64,000 bases of DNA from Pseudomonas synxantha BG33R (GTDB taxonomy: Bacteria > Pseudomonadota > Gammaproteobacteria > Pseudomonadales > Pseudomonadaceae), in assembly GCF_000263715.2 (NCBI RefSeq), contig NZ_CM001514.1:1660936-1724935 (forward strand), written 5' to 3'. Position 1 is the first letter of the stretch, and each line of letters opens with the position of its first letter. Position numbers and translations under genes: made by a program. This document shows positions 16,968-25,686 of the stretch, piece by piece. A model generated the notes under the pieces. That model was not told the DNA's origin. It worked only from the letters and a program-made list of their open reading frames with translations, and did not search any database.

Positions 16968-17579
16968 ATGCAAGCAGCACAGACTTACCGTTGGGGCTTC
17001 AAGGTCGCGGCTTTGCTATTGATCAGCACCGTGCTGAGCGGTTGCGGCATCAACAACATCCCGACCCTGGACGAACAGGCCAAGGCGGCCTGGGGCCAGG
17101 TGCAGAACCAGTATCAACGCCGTGCCGACCTGATCCCCAACCTGGTGGAAACGGTGAAGGCCTATGCCGCCCACGAACAGGAGACCCTCACCGCCGTGAT
17201 CGAAGCGCGGGCCAAGGCCACCTCGATCCAGGTGGACGCCAGCACCCTCGACAACCCGGAAAAACTCAAGCAGTTCCAGCAAGCTCAGGATGGCTTGAGC
17301 GGCGCACTCAGCCGTTTGATGGTGGTGTCCGAGCGTTACCCGGACCTCAAGGCCAACCAGAATTTCCTGGCCTTGCAATCCCAGCTTGAAGGCACCGAGA
17401 ACCGTATCGCCGTGGCCCGTCGTGATTTCATCCAGACCGTGCAGGCGTACAACACCGAAATCCGTACTTTCCCGGGCCGTCTGTGGCATAGCGTGATGTA
17501 CAGCGACTTGCCGATCCGCGCCACGTTTGAAGCCACCAGCGCCGATGCCGACAAGGCGCCGCAGGTGAAATTCAAATAA
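16968..17579 (+). CDS. lemA: LemA-family lipoprotein
   Basis: A 203-residue envelope protein with an N-terminal hydrophobic segment and a possible lipobox (LISTVLSGC, Cys at about 26). The LemA signature follows: AWGQVQNQYQRRADLIPNLVETVK (helical), then a coiled region and NTEIRTFPGRLW near the C-terminus. The start at 16968 follows GCAGGAGAAAC. It is the first gene of a three-gene operon with two TPM-domain proteins, a recurrent bacterial arrangement of unknown biochemical role. Confidence 0.9.
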   Translation: MQAAQTYRWGFKVAALLLISTVLSGCGINNIPTLDEQAKAAWGQVQNQYQRRADLIPNLVETVKAYAAHEQETLTAVIEARAKATSIQVDASTLDNPEKLKQFQQAQDGLSGALSRLMVVSERYPDLKANQNFLALQSQLEGTENRIAVARRDFIQTVQAYNTEIRTFPGRLWHSVMYSDLPIRATFEATSADADKAPQVKFK

Positions 17580-17597
17580 CGCTGCCTTGAGGTGTCG

Positions 17598-18326
17598 ATG
17601 CGTTTATTACGGATAGGCCTGGCGTTCTGGCTACTGGCTTGCATGGGCATGGCCCAGGCGGCCCTGACCTTCCCGGCATTGACCGGGCGGGTGGTGGACA
17701 ACGCCCAGATGATCGACCCGGCAACGCGCCAGCAGCTCACTCAACAGCTGCAGGCGCTGGAGCAGACCTCCGGTGACCAGCTTGTGGTGGTCACCGTGCC
17801 CGACCTGCAGGGCGTCCAGATTGAAGACTACGGTTATCAATTGGGGCGCGCATGGGGCATCGGCCAGAAGGGCAAGGACAACGGCGCGCTGTTGATCGTT
17901 GCCCGTGATGAGCGCCAATTGCGCATCGAAGTCGGTTACGGCCTGGAAGGTGTGCTGACGGATGCGCAGTCCTGGGTGATCATCAACCAGGTGATCCTGC
18001 CCAAGTTCAAGACCGGCAATTTCAGCCAGGGCATCAGCGACGGCGTGGCGGCGATGATCCAGGTGGTGGGCGGTGAACCCCTGGCGGTGCCCGCCCATGT
18101 GGCGGATGCGAATTTCGCCAAGGATAACCCCGGGTTTTCCATCGGCCTGTTTATCCTGCTGATCGGCGTGTTGTGGCTGTGCAATCGCATGGGCTTGCCG
18201 GTAGGCGCTATCCTGCTGGCCATTCTCAGCAGCAGCGGCCGCGGCGGTGGTGGGGGCGGCGGTGGCGGTGGTTTCCGTGGCGGCGGTGGTGGCTTCGGCG
18301 GTGGCGGGGCTTCGGGCGGCTGGTAA
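17598..18326 (+). CDS. TPM-domain (YgcG/DUF477) membrane protein with Gly-rich tail
   Basis: A 242-residue protein: signal peptide (cleavage near AQA, residue 22), a TPM domain (VVDNAQMIDP to about residue 150, including VVTVPDLQGVQIEDYG and WGIGQKGKDNGALLIVA), one membrane helix (about 177-197), and a C-terminal tail made almost only of Gly, Phe and Arg. The TPM fold has weak phosphatase activity in some relatives. The ATG at 17598 follows TTGAGG. It lies 18 bp after lemA and the next TPM gene follows 31 bp later. Confidence 0.88.
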   Translation: MRLLRIGLAFWLLACMGMAQAALTFPALTGRVVDNAQMIDPATRQQLTQQLQALEQTSGDQLVVVTVPDLQGVQIEDYGYQLGRAWGIGQKGKDNGALLIVARDERQLRIEVGYGLEGVLTDAQSWVIINQVILPKFKTGNFSQGISDGVAAMIQVVGGEPLAVPAHVADANFAKDNPGFSIGLFILLIGVLWLCNRMGLPVGAILLAILSSSGRGGGGGGGGGGFRGGGGGFGGGGASGGW

Positions 18327-18357
18327 TGACAATAACGAGAAAAGAGCATCTACAACC

Positions 18358-18975
18358 ATGGCATTACTGACTGAACATGAGCAGCGCCAAGTCGCCGAAG
18401 CAATTGCCCGGGTCGAAAAAAACACCGACGCAGAACTGGTGACCGTGCTGGCGGCGCGTGCCGACGACTACGCCTACATCCCGTTGCTGTGGGCCAGCCT
18501 GATCGCGTTGGTGGTACCGGGCGTGGTGCATTATTTGTCGGGCTACCTGACCATGTACACCTTGCTGTTGGCGCAATGGGCGACGTTTATTGTGTTGTGC
18601 CTGGTGTTTCGCTTGCCCAAGGTCACCACCCGCCTGATTCCCCGCTCCGTACGCCACTGGCGCGCCTCGAACCTGGCGCGTCGGCAGTTTCTGGAGCAGA
18701 ACCTGCACCACACGCTGGGCAGCACTGGCGTGCTGATATTTGTCAGCGAGGCGGAACGCTACGTGGAGATCCTCGTCGATGACGGCATTTCCAAACGCCT
18801 GGATGACAGCAGTTGGGACGCCATCGTCAAGACGTTCACCCAGCAGGTGAAACAGGGGCAGACGCTGGCCGGGTTCATTGCGTGCATCGAGGCGTGCGGC
18901 GAGTTGCTCAAGGTGCATGTGCCGGTGACGCAAACGCGCAATGAGCTGCCCAATCGCCTGGTGGTACTCGAATAA
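18358..18975 (+). CDS. Second TPM-domain protein (YgcG-like, membrane)
   Basis: A 205-residue protein without signal peptide. It starts MALLTEHEQRQVAEAI, has a degenerate TPM domain (TDAELVTVLAARADD, then GVLIFVSEAERYVEIL), two membrane helices around residues 40-85, and ends with VVLE. It is the third gene of the lemA operon, and this lemA-TPM-TPM set is common in proteobacteria. The transcript probably ends in the perfect hairpin at 18992-19029. Confidence 0.85.
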   Translation: MALLTEHEQRQVAEAIARVEKNTDAELVTVLAARADDYAYIPLLWASLIALVVPGVVHYLSGYLTMYTLLLAQWATFIVLCLVFRLPKVTTRLIPRSVRHWRASNLARRQFLEQNLHHTLGSTGVLIFVSEAERYVEILVDDGISKRLDDSSWDAIVKTFTQQVKQGQTLAGFIACIEACGELLKVHVPVTQTRNELPNRLVVLE

Positions 18976-18991
18976 CCCGGCCAACTCAGTT

Positions 18992-19029
18992 CCAAATGTG
19001 GGAGGGGGCAGGTCCCCTCCCACATTTGG
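18992..19029. repeat. REP-derived perfect hairpin after the lemA operon
   Basis: ccaaatgtgggagggg and its exact inverse (16-bp arms) flank a loop of only 6 bases. It is a compact REP palindrome placed 16 bp after the stop of the second TPM gene, and could act as an RNA stabiliser or weak terminator. Confidence 0.8.
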
Positions 19030-19134
19030 ATCTACTGTGGCTGCTGGAACTGACCATTGGTCAAATAACCCCGTGCCCTGAACCCCTATCCCCCCTAAAA
19101 TGCCCGGCATTCTTTGCCCGAGGCGTTTTTGTTC

Positions 19135-20352
19135 ATGTCCGTCACCGCTCAACCCGCCAACCCTGCGCCGGATCATCACGCCCAGTTCATCCAATTGCTG
19201 AGCGCAAGCCTTGCGCAAAACGCCTTTATCAAGCTGGTGCTGGCCAAGTACGTCGGTGAGGAAGCCGAGCTGCAACGGCTGATCATCAAGCCGGTCACCG
19301 TCAAAGACCAGCCGTGCCTGTCCTTCGTGTACCGCTACAAGACCCGCGACATCACCAAGAATTTCCCCTTGGCTGACGGCGTGGCGGCGATTGCCGAGCT
19401 GTTGCCTGCGTCATTCAAGAACGCGCACTTGCTGTCGCTGACTGACGAAGCCCAGCTGGAATACAGCAAGAAGAACAAAAGCTCGCTGTTCAAAAGCCAG
19501 CCGCAACAACTGCGCGAAGCACCGTCAGCCGAGCATAACCGTGAGAAGAACCGCTACCTCGACCTGAGCCGGCCGTTTCTCGCCGATCTGGGGGTGACCG
19601 ATGCCAGGCAGGCGTTGATTCCCTCGATGTCGCGCAAGTGGAAGCAGATCAACAAGTTCATCGAAGTGTTCAGCCATGCGCTGACGTCGTCGCCGTTGAA
19701 ACTCGACCAACCGGTGCGCGTTGCCGATTTCGGCTCTGGCAAGGGCTACCTGACCTTCGCCATTCACGATTACCTGCGCAACACCCTCAAGGCCGAGGGC
19801 GAGGTTACCGGTGTTGAATTGCGCCAAGACATGGTCACCCTGTGCAACAGTGCTGCCGCGCGGCTGGAGCACCCGGGGCTGGTGTTCAAGTGCGGGGACG
19901 TACGCAGTGTGGCGCCGAGCGAGCTGGACGTGATGATCGCCCTGCATGCCTGCGACATCGCCACCGATTACGCGATCCATACCGGCATCCGCTCCGGCGC
20001 GTCGATCATCATGTGCTCGCCATGCTGCCACAAGCAGATCCGCCTGCAGATCCAGAGCCCGGCGCTGCTCAAGCCGATGCTGCAATACGGCCTGCACCTG
20101 GGCCAGCAGGCAGAAATGGTCACCGACAGCTTGCGTGCGTTGTTCCTGGAAGCCTGTGGCTATGAGACCAAGGTGTTCGAGTTCATCTCGTTGGAGCACA
20201 CCAACAAGAACAAGATGATTCTTGCGGTCAAGCGTGCGCAGCCTTTGGACAACGCGCAGTTGCTGGTGAAAATCCAGGAGCTCAAGGCGTTCTACCACAT
20301 CACTGAGCACTGCCTGGAAACCCTGTTGCGCGGGGATGGCTACCTGGCCTGA
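19135..20352 (+). CDS. SAM-dependent methyltransferase (Methyltransf_32/METTL25-like)
   Basis: A 405-residue cytosolic methyltransferase. The N-terminal 180 residues have no motif I recognise. The Rossmann core starts with motif I VADFGSGKGYLTFAIHDYL (about 197-215), then GVELRQDM, LHACDIATDYAI and SPCCHKQ. The CSPCCHK pattern resembles METTL25/RRNAD1-type proteins. The ATG at 19135 is preferred to an in-frame TTG at 19114. The target is unknown (RNA is plausible). Confidence 0.8.
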   Translation: MSVTAQPANPAPDHHAQFIQLLSASLAQNAFIKLVLAKYVGEEAELQRLIIKPVTVKDQPCLSFVYRYKTRDITKNFPLADGVAAIAELLPASFKNAHLLSLTDEAQLEYSKKNKSSLFKSQPQQLREAPSAEHNREKNRYLDLSRPFLADLGVTDARQALIPSMSRKWKQINKFIEVFSHALTSSPLKLDQPVRVADFGSGKGYLTFAIHDYLRNTLKAEGEVTGVELRQDMVTLCNSAAARLEHPGLVFKCGDVRSVAPSELDVMIALHACDIATDYAIHTGIRSGASIIMCSPCCHKQIRLQIQSPALLKPMLQYGLHLGQQAEMVTDSLRALFLEACGYETKVFEFISLEHTNKNKMILAVKRAQPLDNAQLLVKIQELKAFYHITEHCLETLLRGDGYLA

Positions 20353-20365
20353 AGTGAGCGTTCCC

Positions 20366-20437
20366 TGTGGGCGCTGGCTTGCCTGCGATGACGATGGTGG
20401 CTGTACCACGGCTATCGCAGGCAAGCCTGCTCCCACA
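20366..20437. repeat. REPIN between methyltransferase and TonB receptor
   Basis: Inverted arms TGTGGGCGCTGGCTTGCC and GGCAAGCCTGCTCCCACA, slightly diverged from the other copies, sit between convergent genes. Confidence 0.8.
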
Positions 20438-20455
20438 TTTGGAATGCGTGTGTGG

Positions 20456-23014
20456 TCAGAAGAATCGCGTCACGCTGATCTTCGCATCGCGCCCCTTGGT
20501 GTAGGCGCGGTCGCCGCTCAACGCCGGGCGGAAGTTTTCGTTGAACAGGTTGTCCACGGTGAAGTTCACCTCGGTGCCTTTGAGGTAAGCCTGCTGCGGT
20601 TTCCATTTGGCGAACAGGCCCTGGGTGTTGTAACGCTTGTTGCCGTACTGGTCGAAGAACCGGTCGCCCACGCCGGAGCCCGGGCCACCGGAGTATTTGT
20701 CGCTGGGCAAGCGGTCGGTAGCGCCGATGAATTGACCCATCCAGCCCACCTGGGCATCCCAGGCCGGGATGTTGGTGCCCAGTACCAGCACCCATTTGGT
20801 CGGTGGGATATCCCGTGCCGCCACATCCGGGCCCCAGGGGTTGGTATAGGCGCCCTGATGCTGGCCCTTGGCATAGGCAAACGATACCGAACCAAACAGG
20901 TAGGTGGAGTTATAGATCGATTCGAGTTCGACGCCCTTGATGGTCATGCCACCGATATTGCGATAGTTGGACATCGGCCCCGGTGGGCACGCTGAGGAGA
21001 TGCTGCCGCCGTTGATGGCCTGGTTCTGGCAGCCCACGCCGGTGGCCTTGAAGATTTCGTCTTCGACCTTGTTGTGGAACAGGGTAGTGCGCAGTTGCAG
21101 GTTATCGTCCTGGGCCAACAGGTTGTCGAAGTTGGTGATGTTGCCCAGGGTGATCGAGGTGATGCGCTCCGGGTCCAGGTCCACGCTGGTCGCGGTGCGG
21201 CTGCCCAGACCCTGTACTTCATATTGTTCGTCGATCACCGGGGCGCGCCAGGTCTGGCTCCAGTTGGCGAACAACCCCACATTCGGCGTCACGGTCCAGA
21301 ACAGCGCCAGGCGTGGCGACCAGCCGGTGTAGGTGCGGTCGCTGTAATCGTGGCCAACCGCGGGGTCGGGGTTGTTGTAGTAGGGCGCATCGTTGCCTTC
21401 GCCACGGTTGCGCACATGGTCATAGCGCAGCGACGGGGTGATGGTCACGTCGCCGAGGGTTACCGCGTCCTGGATAAAGAAGCTGTTGGTATCGACCTTG
21501 CCGTGGGGCATGAAGCCCGGCTGGAAGTGCCCATAGTTGTAGCGCGGCGTGTTGTAGGTGGTGCCGGGCATCCACATTTCGGTTTCGCGGATGTGCTTGC
21601 GGATCTGCCCGCCGACGGTCACCGCGTGCTGCAAGGGCCCGGTGTCGAACAAGCTGACGTTGCGGATGTCGAGGTTTTTGTCGGTGTAGGCGGTGTCCAT
21701 CTTGCGCCCGCCGGTAGCCAGTTGGAAAAACGCGGTGGCGTCACGCTCGTCGGTCTGTTCGGTATTGGACTGGGAGTATTTGACAGTGAGGTCCACCAGC
21801 GGGTTATCCAGCGGCTGGTAGTGATACTTGCCCGACCAGGTGGTATCGACCGTATCGCGGTGCGCGAGGAAACGCTTCAATGCCCCTTCGTAGCCGTAGC
21901 GGTCGATGTTGAACTGGGTGGGCGGCGTTGGGTAGCTCGCGGCGGAAAACGGCGTCCAGCGGTTGCTGTGAGAACGCGAGTACGACAGGCCGACACTCTG
22001 CTCATCGGTGAAGTACGCGTTGACCTTGAACAACTTGCCGTCCACATCCTGCGCGCTGTTGGGCAAGCGCTGGGGGTTGATCGGGTACTCGTTGTTGTCG
22101 TTGGGCAACTTGGCGGCCACCTTCATATCGCCGCCGTCGCGTTGGGTCAGATAGGCCAGGGCGTCGAAACGGCCATCGTCGGTGCGGCCATACACGGCAC
22201 CGCTGTAGACCTGTTCATGGTCATTGCTGGAGTAGCCGTATTTGAGCATCGCGCCGCTGTTGCGACCGTCCTGGAGCAGGTCCGGGGCGTCCTTGGTGAT
22301 CATGTTGACGGTGCCGCCGAAGCCGCCATTGCCGGTGAACGGCGAGTTGGGGCCTTTCTCCACTTCGATGCGCTTGATCAGCTCGGGTTCGATAAACACC
22401 GTGCCTTGCTGGTAGCGCTCAAAGCCGGTCTTGGTGGCGCCGTCCACGGTCAACGGCACGTCTTCGGCATCGCCGAAACCACGAATGTTGATGGTCTGCC
22501 CGCCAGGTTTGAGCGAACCGCCCTGGCTGACGCCGGGCAGGGTCTGCAACAGGCTCGGAATGTTATTGGACTGGTAGCGGTCGATATCGGCCTGGGTCAG
22601 GGTGGAGCGGTTGACGGTGCCGGCGTTCACTTCGTTGCCGGTGCCGATCACGCTCAGCGTGTCCAGCTGGATCGCGGCGCTGCTGGTGGCCTTGCCCTCA
22701 TCGGGGCGCACTACGTAGGTGCTGCCGACCTTGATCAGGGTGAACTCGCCGTTTTTCAGCAGGGAGCGAATCGCTACTTCTGCGGTGTAGTCACCGTCAA
22801 GCGCCGGCGCTTTCAGGTTTTTGAGCAGGTTTTCATCGAACAGCAGCTGGATTTTCGCCTGCTGTGCCACCTGGCTCAGGGACGTGGCCAGTGACTGGGC
22901 CGGCAGGTGCAGGGTGAACGACTCGGCCTGGGCATTGAGGCTGAAGGCCAGGCACGTGGCCATGAGCGTGGGTCGAAGAAACAGGTGCGAAGCGTGGCAA
23001 GGCGCGCGAAACAT
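20456..23014 (-). CDS. TonB-dependent receptor with signalling domain, heme/hemophore (HasR-like) type
   Basis: An 852-residue outer-membrane importer. Order: signal peptide (about 1-30), STN signalling domain (LHLPAQSLATSLSQVAQQAK, about 34-110), a TonB-box-like DTLSVIG, plug (INIRGFGDAEDVPLTVDGA), and a 22-strand barrel ending in ISVTRFF. WRAPVIDEQY followed by LDPERITSITLGN corresponds to the FRAP/NPNL region of heme receptors. The STN domain implies signalling to the adjacent FecR/sigma pair. No hemophore gene (hasA) or exporter follows; the next gene is convergent. Heme as ligand is likely but not proven. Confidence 0.82.
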   Translation of the reverse strand: MFRAPCHASHLFLRPTLMATCLAFSLNAQAESFTLHLPAQSLATSLSQVAQQAKIQLLFDENLLKNLKAPALDGDYTAEVAIRSLLKNGEFTLIKVGSTYVVRPDEGKATSSAAIQLDTLSVIGTGNEVNAGTVNRSTLTQADIDRYQSNNIPSLLQTLPGVSQGGSLKPGGQTINIRGFGDAEDVPLTVDGATKTGFERYQQGTVFIEPELIKRIEVEKGPNSPFTGNGGFGGTVNMITKDAPDLLQDGRNSGAMLKYGYSSNDHEQVYSGAVYGRTDDGRFDALAYLTQRDGGDMKVAAKLPNDNNEYPINPQRLPNSAQDVDGKLFKVNAYFTDEQSVGLSYSRSHSNRWTPFSAASYPTPPTQFNIDRYGYEGALKRFLAHRDTVDTTWSGKYHYQPLDNPLVDLTVKYSQSNTEQTDERDATAFFQLATGGRKMDTAYTDKNLDIRNVSLFDTGPLQHAVTVGGQIRKHIRETEMWMPGTTYNTPRYNYGHFQPGFMPHGKVDTNSFFIQDAVTLGDVTITPSLRYDHVRNRGEGNDAPYYNNPDPAVGHDYSDRTYTGWSPRLALFWTVTPNVGLFANWSQTWRAPVIDEQYEVQGLGSRTATSVDLDPERITSITLGNITNFDNLLAQDDNLQLRTTLFHNKVEDEIFKATGVGCQNQAINGGSISSACPPGPMSNYRNIGGMTIKGVELESIYNSTYLFGSVSFAYAKGQHQGAYTNPWGPDVAARDIPPTKWVLVLGTNIPAWDAQVGWMGQFIGATDRLPSDKYSGGPGSGVGDRFFDQYGNKRYNTQGLFAKWKPQQAYLKGTEVNFTVDNLFNENFRPALSGDRAYTKGRDAKISVTRFF

Positions 23015-23106
23015 GAAATCCCCCGGAGCGGCTAAATAGCCAAAAAGGTGTGCGTATCAAACACGGACAGGAGGAAGACGGGGCAGGCCAAAAAAACCAC
23101 ACATGC

Positions 23107-23125
23107 GAATGCAATATATTCTCAT
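23107..23125 (-). promoter_or_regulatory. Fur box-like sequence upstream of the TonB receptor
   Basis: gaatgcaatatattctcat resembles Pseudomonas Fur boxes (GATAATGATAATCATTATC consensus), especially in its TATTCTCAT half. It lies about 95 bp before the receptor start and just after the anti-sigma gene. Match is partial. Confidence 0.4.
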
Positions 23126-23141
23126 GTGGGCGGTATGCAGG

Positions 23142-24110
23142 CTATTTGCTCGGCTCGATTTTCACACTGCCATCGGCCAAGACCACGGTTTTTACCGGCA
23201 ACAGGGCGGGCAAGGCGTTGAGCAGGGCATCGGGGTCATTCACATCCAGGTTCCCCGACACCTTGAGTTGCGCCACGGCCTTGCTGACCTGCAACGGCGC
23301 CTGGGGACGGTACAGGCTCAGCTCGTCGATCAGGCTGGCCAGTTCGCGATTGCGAAACGATAAATGCCCGCTGCGCCAATCGGCCACTTCTTCAGCGCTG
23401 AGGGTTTGTTGTTGCAGGGTGCCTTTGGCGTAGCTGTAAGCGGCACGTTGCCGGGCGCCGAGCAGGGTGGTGGGGCTTTTGCTGTCCGGCTCGAACGCCA
23501 CCTGGCCATGGGCAACGCTCACCACCAGTTGCTGTTGGCCGCGGCGCACGTCAAAACCAGTGCCCACCACCCGTATGATCGACTCGCCGGCTTGCACGTA
23601 GAGTGGCCGCTCCTTGTCGGCCGCCACTTCGATATACAGCTGGCCTTTGTCCAGATGCACGACACGTTGATGGGCGCTGAAGTCCACGCGGATGCGGGTG
23701 TTGGCATTCACGTACAAAGTGCTGCCATCGGGCAGGTTCAAGGTACGCATACCTTTGGCATGAGCGGCGACCTGGGTGTGATACAGCTCGCGGGGCGCGC
23801 CGATGTGGGTCGCCAGCACGGCGCACAGCACGGCAGCGGCCACCGCAAGGGCAGGGCGCCAGAGGGGGCGTTTGCGTTTTGCCAGCGGCAGCGGTTTGTT
23901 CAGTTGTTGCAACTGGGCCAGGTCGGCCCACAGCTGTTCGAATTCGGCATAGGCACGCGCATGGGCTGGCACCGCCTGCCAGGCGGCAAAGGCTTTGCGG
24001 TCGGCACGGCTGGCAGCGTTGCGGTTGCGCGCAAACCAACTGGCGGCCTGGGCGTCGATGGAGTCGCTCGTTTGGCTGTCCAGGGCGTCGATGTCGCTCG
24101 GGCGGTTCAT
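23142..24110 (-). CDS. FecR-family anti-sigma regulator
   Basis: A 322-residue inner-membrane regulator. The N-terminal cytoplasmic anti-sigma domain (DUF4880) contains SWFARNRNAASRADRKAF AAW near residues 24-43; one membrane helix lies at about 87-103; the periplasmic FecR domain contains LPDGSTLYVNANTRIRVDF; and the C-terminal secretin/STN-contact region follows. The start at 24110 overlaps the sigma-factor stop (ATGA). It passes the signal from the TonB receptor's STN domain to the sigma factor. Confidence 0.9.
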   Translation of the reverse strand: MNRPSDIDALDSQTSDSIDAQAASWFARNRNAASRADRKAFAAWQAVPAHARAYAEFEQLWADLAQLQQLNKPLPLAKRKRPLWRPALAVAAAVLCAVLATHIGAPRELYHTQVAAHAKGMRTLNLPDGSTLYVNANTRIRVDFSAHQRVVHLDKGQLYIEVAADKERPLYVQAGESIIRVVGTGFDVRRGQQQLVVSVAHGQVAFEPDSKSPTTLLGARQRAAYSYAKGTLQQQTLSAEEVADWRSGHLSFRNRELASLIDELSLYRPQAPLQVSKAVAQLKVSGNLDVNDPDALLNALPALLPVKTVVLADGSVKIEPSK

Positions 24111-24646
24111 TCTGGCTGCTCCGTGCCGGGGTCGGATTGAAGGCGTCGCTTGCAATGCAGCAGGGCCAAGGCAATATGCTTTTCTACCATGCTGGTCGAA
24201 ATGCCCATGCGTTCGGCGATCTGTGCCTGGCTCAAGCCTTCGAAGCGGTGCAGCATAAGGGCTTCTCGCCGGCGGGGCGAGAGTTCGGCGAGGACTTCTT
24301 TCAACTGTTCCAGGCGTTGCAGGCGAAGGGCGGCGGCCATGGGGTCGTGCTGTTCGTCGGTGACCGGCTCGGTATCCATTTCGGCGTGATCGGAATGGGC
24401 GGTGTGCCGTACCTTCTGTTTGCGCCAGTGATCGCGCAACAGATTGCGCGCCATCTGAAACAGAAACGCCCGGGGCTGCTCGACCTTGGCTCGATCGCGG
24501 TAGCCCAGCCACTGGGTAAAGACATCCTGAGTCATGTCCGCCGCGTCGCTGGCGTTGTCCGTGCGTTTACGCAGGAAATACAGAATATCTGCATAAAACC
24601 CGCGACAGGCATCGGCCGACGACGGGTCGGGCTTGGGATGAGACAT
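24107..24646 (-). CDS. ECF RNA polymerase sigma factor, FecI/HasI-like
   Basis: A 179-residue iron-starvation sigma factor. Region 2 is recognisable in FYADILYFLRKRTDNASDAADMTQ (split here: residues about 17-40) and FLFQMARNLLRDHWRKQ; region 4 in LSPRRREALMLHRFEGLSQAQIAERMGIS (residues about 121-149). It is the first gene of a sigma-antisigma-receptor locus and should activate the receptor when ligand binds. A Fur-box-like site lies about 40 bp upstream. Confidence 0.92.
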   Translation of the reverse strand: MSHPKPDPSSADACRGFYADILYFLRKRTDNASDAADMTQDVFTQWLGYRDRAKVEQPRAFLFQMARNLLRDHWRKQKVRHTAHSDHAEMDTEPVTDEQHDPMAAALRLQRLEQLKEVLAELSPRRREALMLHRFEGLSQAQIAERMGISTSMVEKHIALALLHCKRRLQSDPGTEQPE

Positions 24647-24686
24647 GGATATCCTTCTTGACGAAGCACGGCGTGGAAAAGTCGTG

Positions 24687-24705
24687 AATGATATCGAGAA
24701 TTATT
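24687..24705 (-). promoter_or_regulatory. Fur box-like sequence upstream of the ECF sigma gene
   Basis: On the minus strand AATAATTCTCGATATCATT resembles Fur boxes of iron-starvation sigma genes (AATGATAATnATTCTCATT type). It is placed 41-59 bp before the sigma start, as expected for iron repression. Confidence 0.55.
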
Positions 24706-24743
24706 GCTATTTGTCTCTATTAAAAGGCTGTACTCAATTCAAC

Positions 24744-24773
24744 TGTGGGAGGGAGCAAGCCCCCTCCCACACA
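24744..24773. repeat. Short REP palindrome
   Basis: tgtgggaggga and its imperfect inverse around gcaagcc form a compact hairpin just after the DHDPS-like gene's 3' end. Confidence 0.75.
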
Positions 24774-24783
24774 GGCCCTGAGT

Positions 24784-25656
24784 TTATTTCAGAAGTGTTT
24801 TGAGTTGCTCGATCCCCGCCTCACCCAGCGGGAACACCGGCAACCTTGGATCCCCCACCTCCAGCCCAGTCAAGCGCAACCCGGCCTTGATCGTCGTCGG
24901 CAACCCGCCCTTGAGGATGAATTGCAGCAACGGCAACTGCCGGTAGAACAGCTCTCGCGCTTTATTCAAGTCATTGGCCAGCACTGCCTGATACAGGTCC
25001 AGATTGAGTTGGGGGATCAAGTTCGGCGCCGCGGTGCACCAGCCTTTGGCACCGGCCGCGAAGGCTTCCAGGGCCAGCGGGTTGCAGCCGTTGTAGAACG
25101 GCACGTCACTCTCCAGTTTTAACTGGTGCATGCGCTGGATGTCGCCCGTGCTCTCCTTGACCATGGTCACGTTGTCGACCTGCTTGAGGATGCGCAGGAT
25201 CAACTCCACCGACATGTCGGTACCGCTGGTGGCCGGGTTGTTGTAGAGCATGATCGGCACGCCGATGCTGTCGCCGATTGCGGCGTAGTGGGCGAGGATT
25301 TGCGCTTCGCTGAGTTTCCAGTATGAGGCGGGCAGCACCATGACCACATCGGCACCGTGCGCCTCGGCATAGCGCGCTCGGCGCACGGCCTTGGCGGTGG
25401 TCAGGTCGGACACGCTGACAATGGTCGGCACGCGTTTGGCGACTTTCTCGATGCTGTAGGCACTGACTTCGTCCCACTCGGCATCGCTCAGGTAAGCGCC
25501 TTCGCCGGTGCTGCCCAGCGGCGCGATAGCGTGGATGCCGCTGTCGATCAAGCGGTCGATAGAACGCCCGAGTGCGTCGAAGTCAACACGCTGGCCATCA
25601 GCACTGAACGGGGTGATGGTGTAGCCGATGATGCCGTGAATAGTTGGATTGGACAT
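24784..25656 (-). CDS. Dihydrodipicolinate synthase/N-acetylneuraminate lyase-family aldolase
   Basis: A 290-residue class I aldolase of the DapA family. The Schiff-base Lys is in TMVKESTGD (about residue 165), the catalytic Tyr in LYNNPATSGTD (about 137), and the pyruvate carboxylate loop in GSTGEGAYL (about 48-56). Probably not the housekeeping DapA: it sits in an operon-like pair with a class II aldolase and a cupin regulator rather than with lysine genes. It would act on a pyruvate-derived keto acid in sugar-acid breakdown. The substrate is not determined. Confidence 0.85.
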   Translation of the reverse strand: MSNPTIHGIIGYTITPFSADGQRVDFDALGRSIDRLIDSGIHAIAPLGSTGEGAYLSDAEWDEVSAYSIEKVAKRVPTIVSVSDLTTAKAVRRARYAEAHGADVVMVLPASYWKLSEAQILAHYAAIGDSIGVPIMLYNNPATSGTDMSVELILRILKQVDNVTMVKESTGDIQRMHQLKLESDVPFYNGCNPLALEAFAAGAKGWCTAAPNLIPQLNLDLYQAVLANDLNKARELFYRQLPLLQFILKGGLPTTIKAGLRLTGLEVGDPRLPVFPLGEAGIEQLKTLLK

Positions 25657-25686
25657 GGGAAAACTCCGGTCGAAAAAAGGGGGCGA

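Noticed and set aside
17936..18349. Proline-rich minus-strand frame
   Set aside because: It is the antisense of the Gly-rich tail of the TPM protein; no start signals or homology.
3134..20437. Repeated GTGGGAG palindromes as a CRISPR-like array
   Set aside because: The copies are kilobases apart, inverted in pairs, and lack regular spacers or cas genes. They are REP/REPIN elements.
20456..23014. Naming the receptor hasR
   Set aside because: The heme-type motifs fit, but hasA and the exporter genes are absent nearby, so the symbol is withheld.
24784..25656. Housekeeping dapA
   Set aside because: The genetic context (class II aldolase and cupin regulator) and sequence divergence suggest another keto-acid aldolase of the family.
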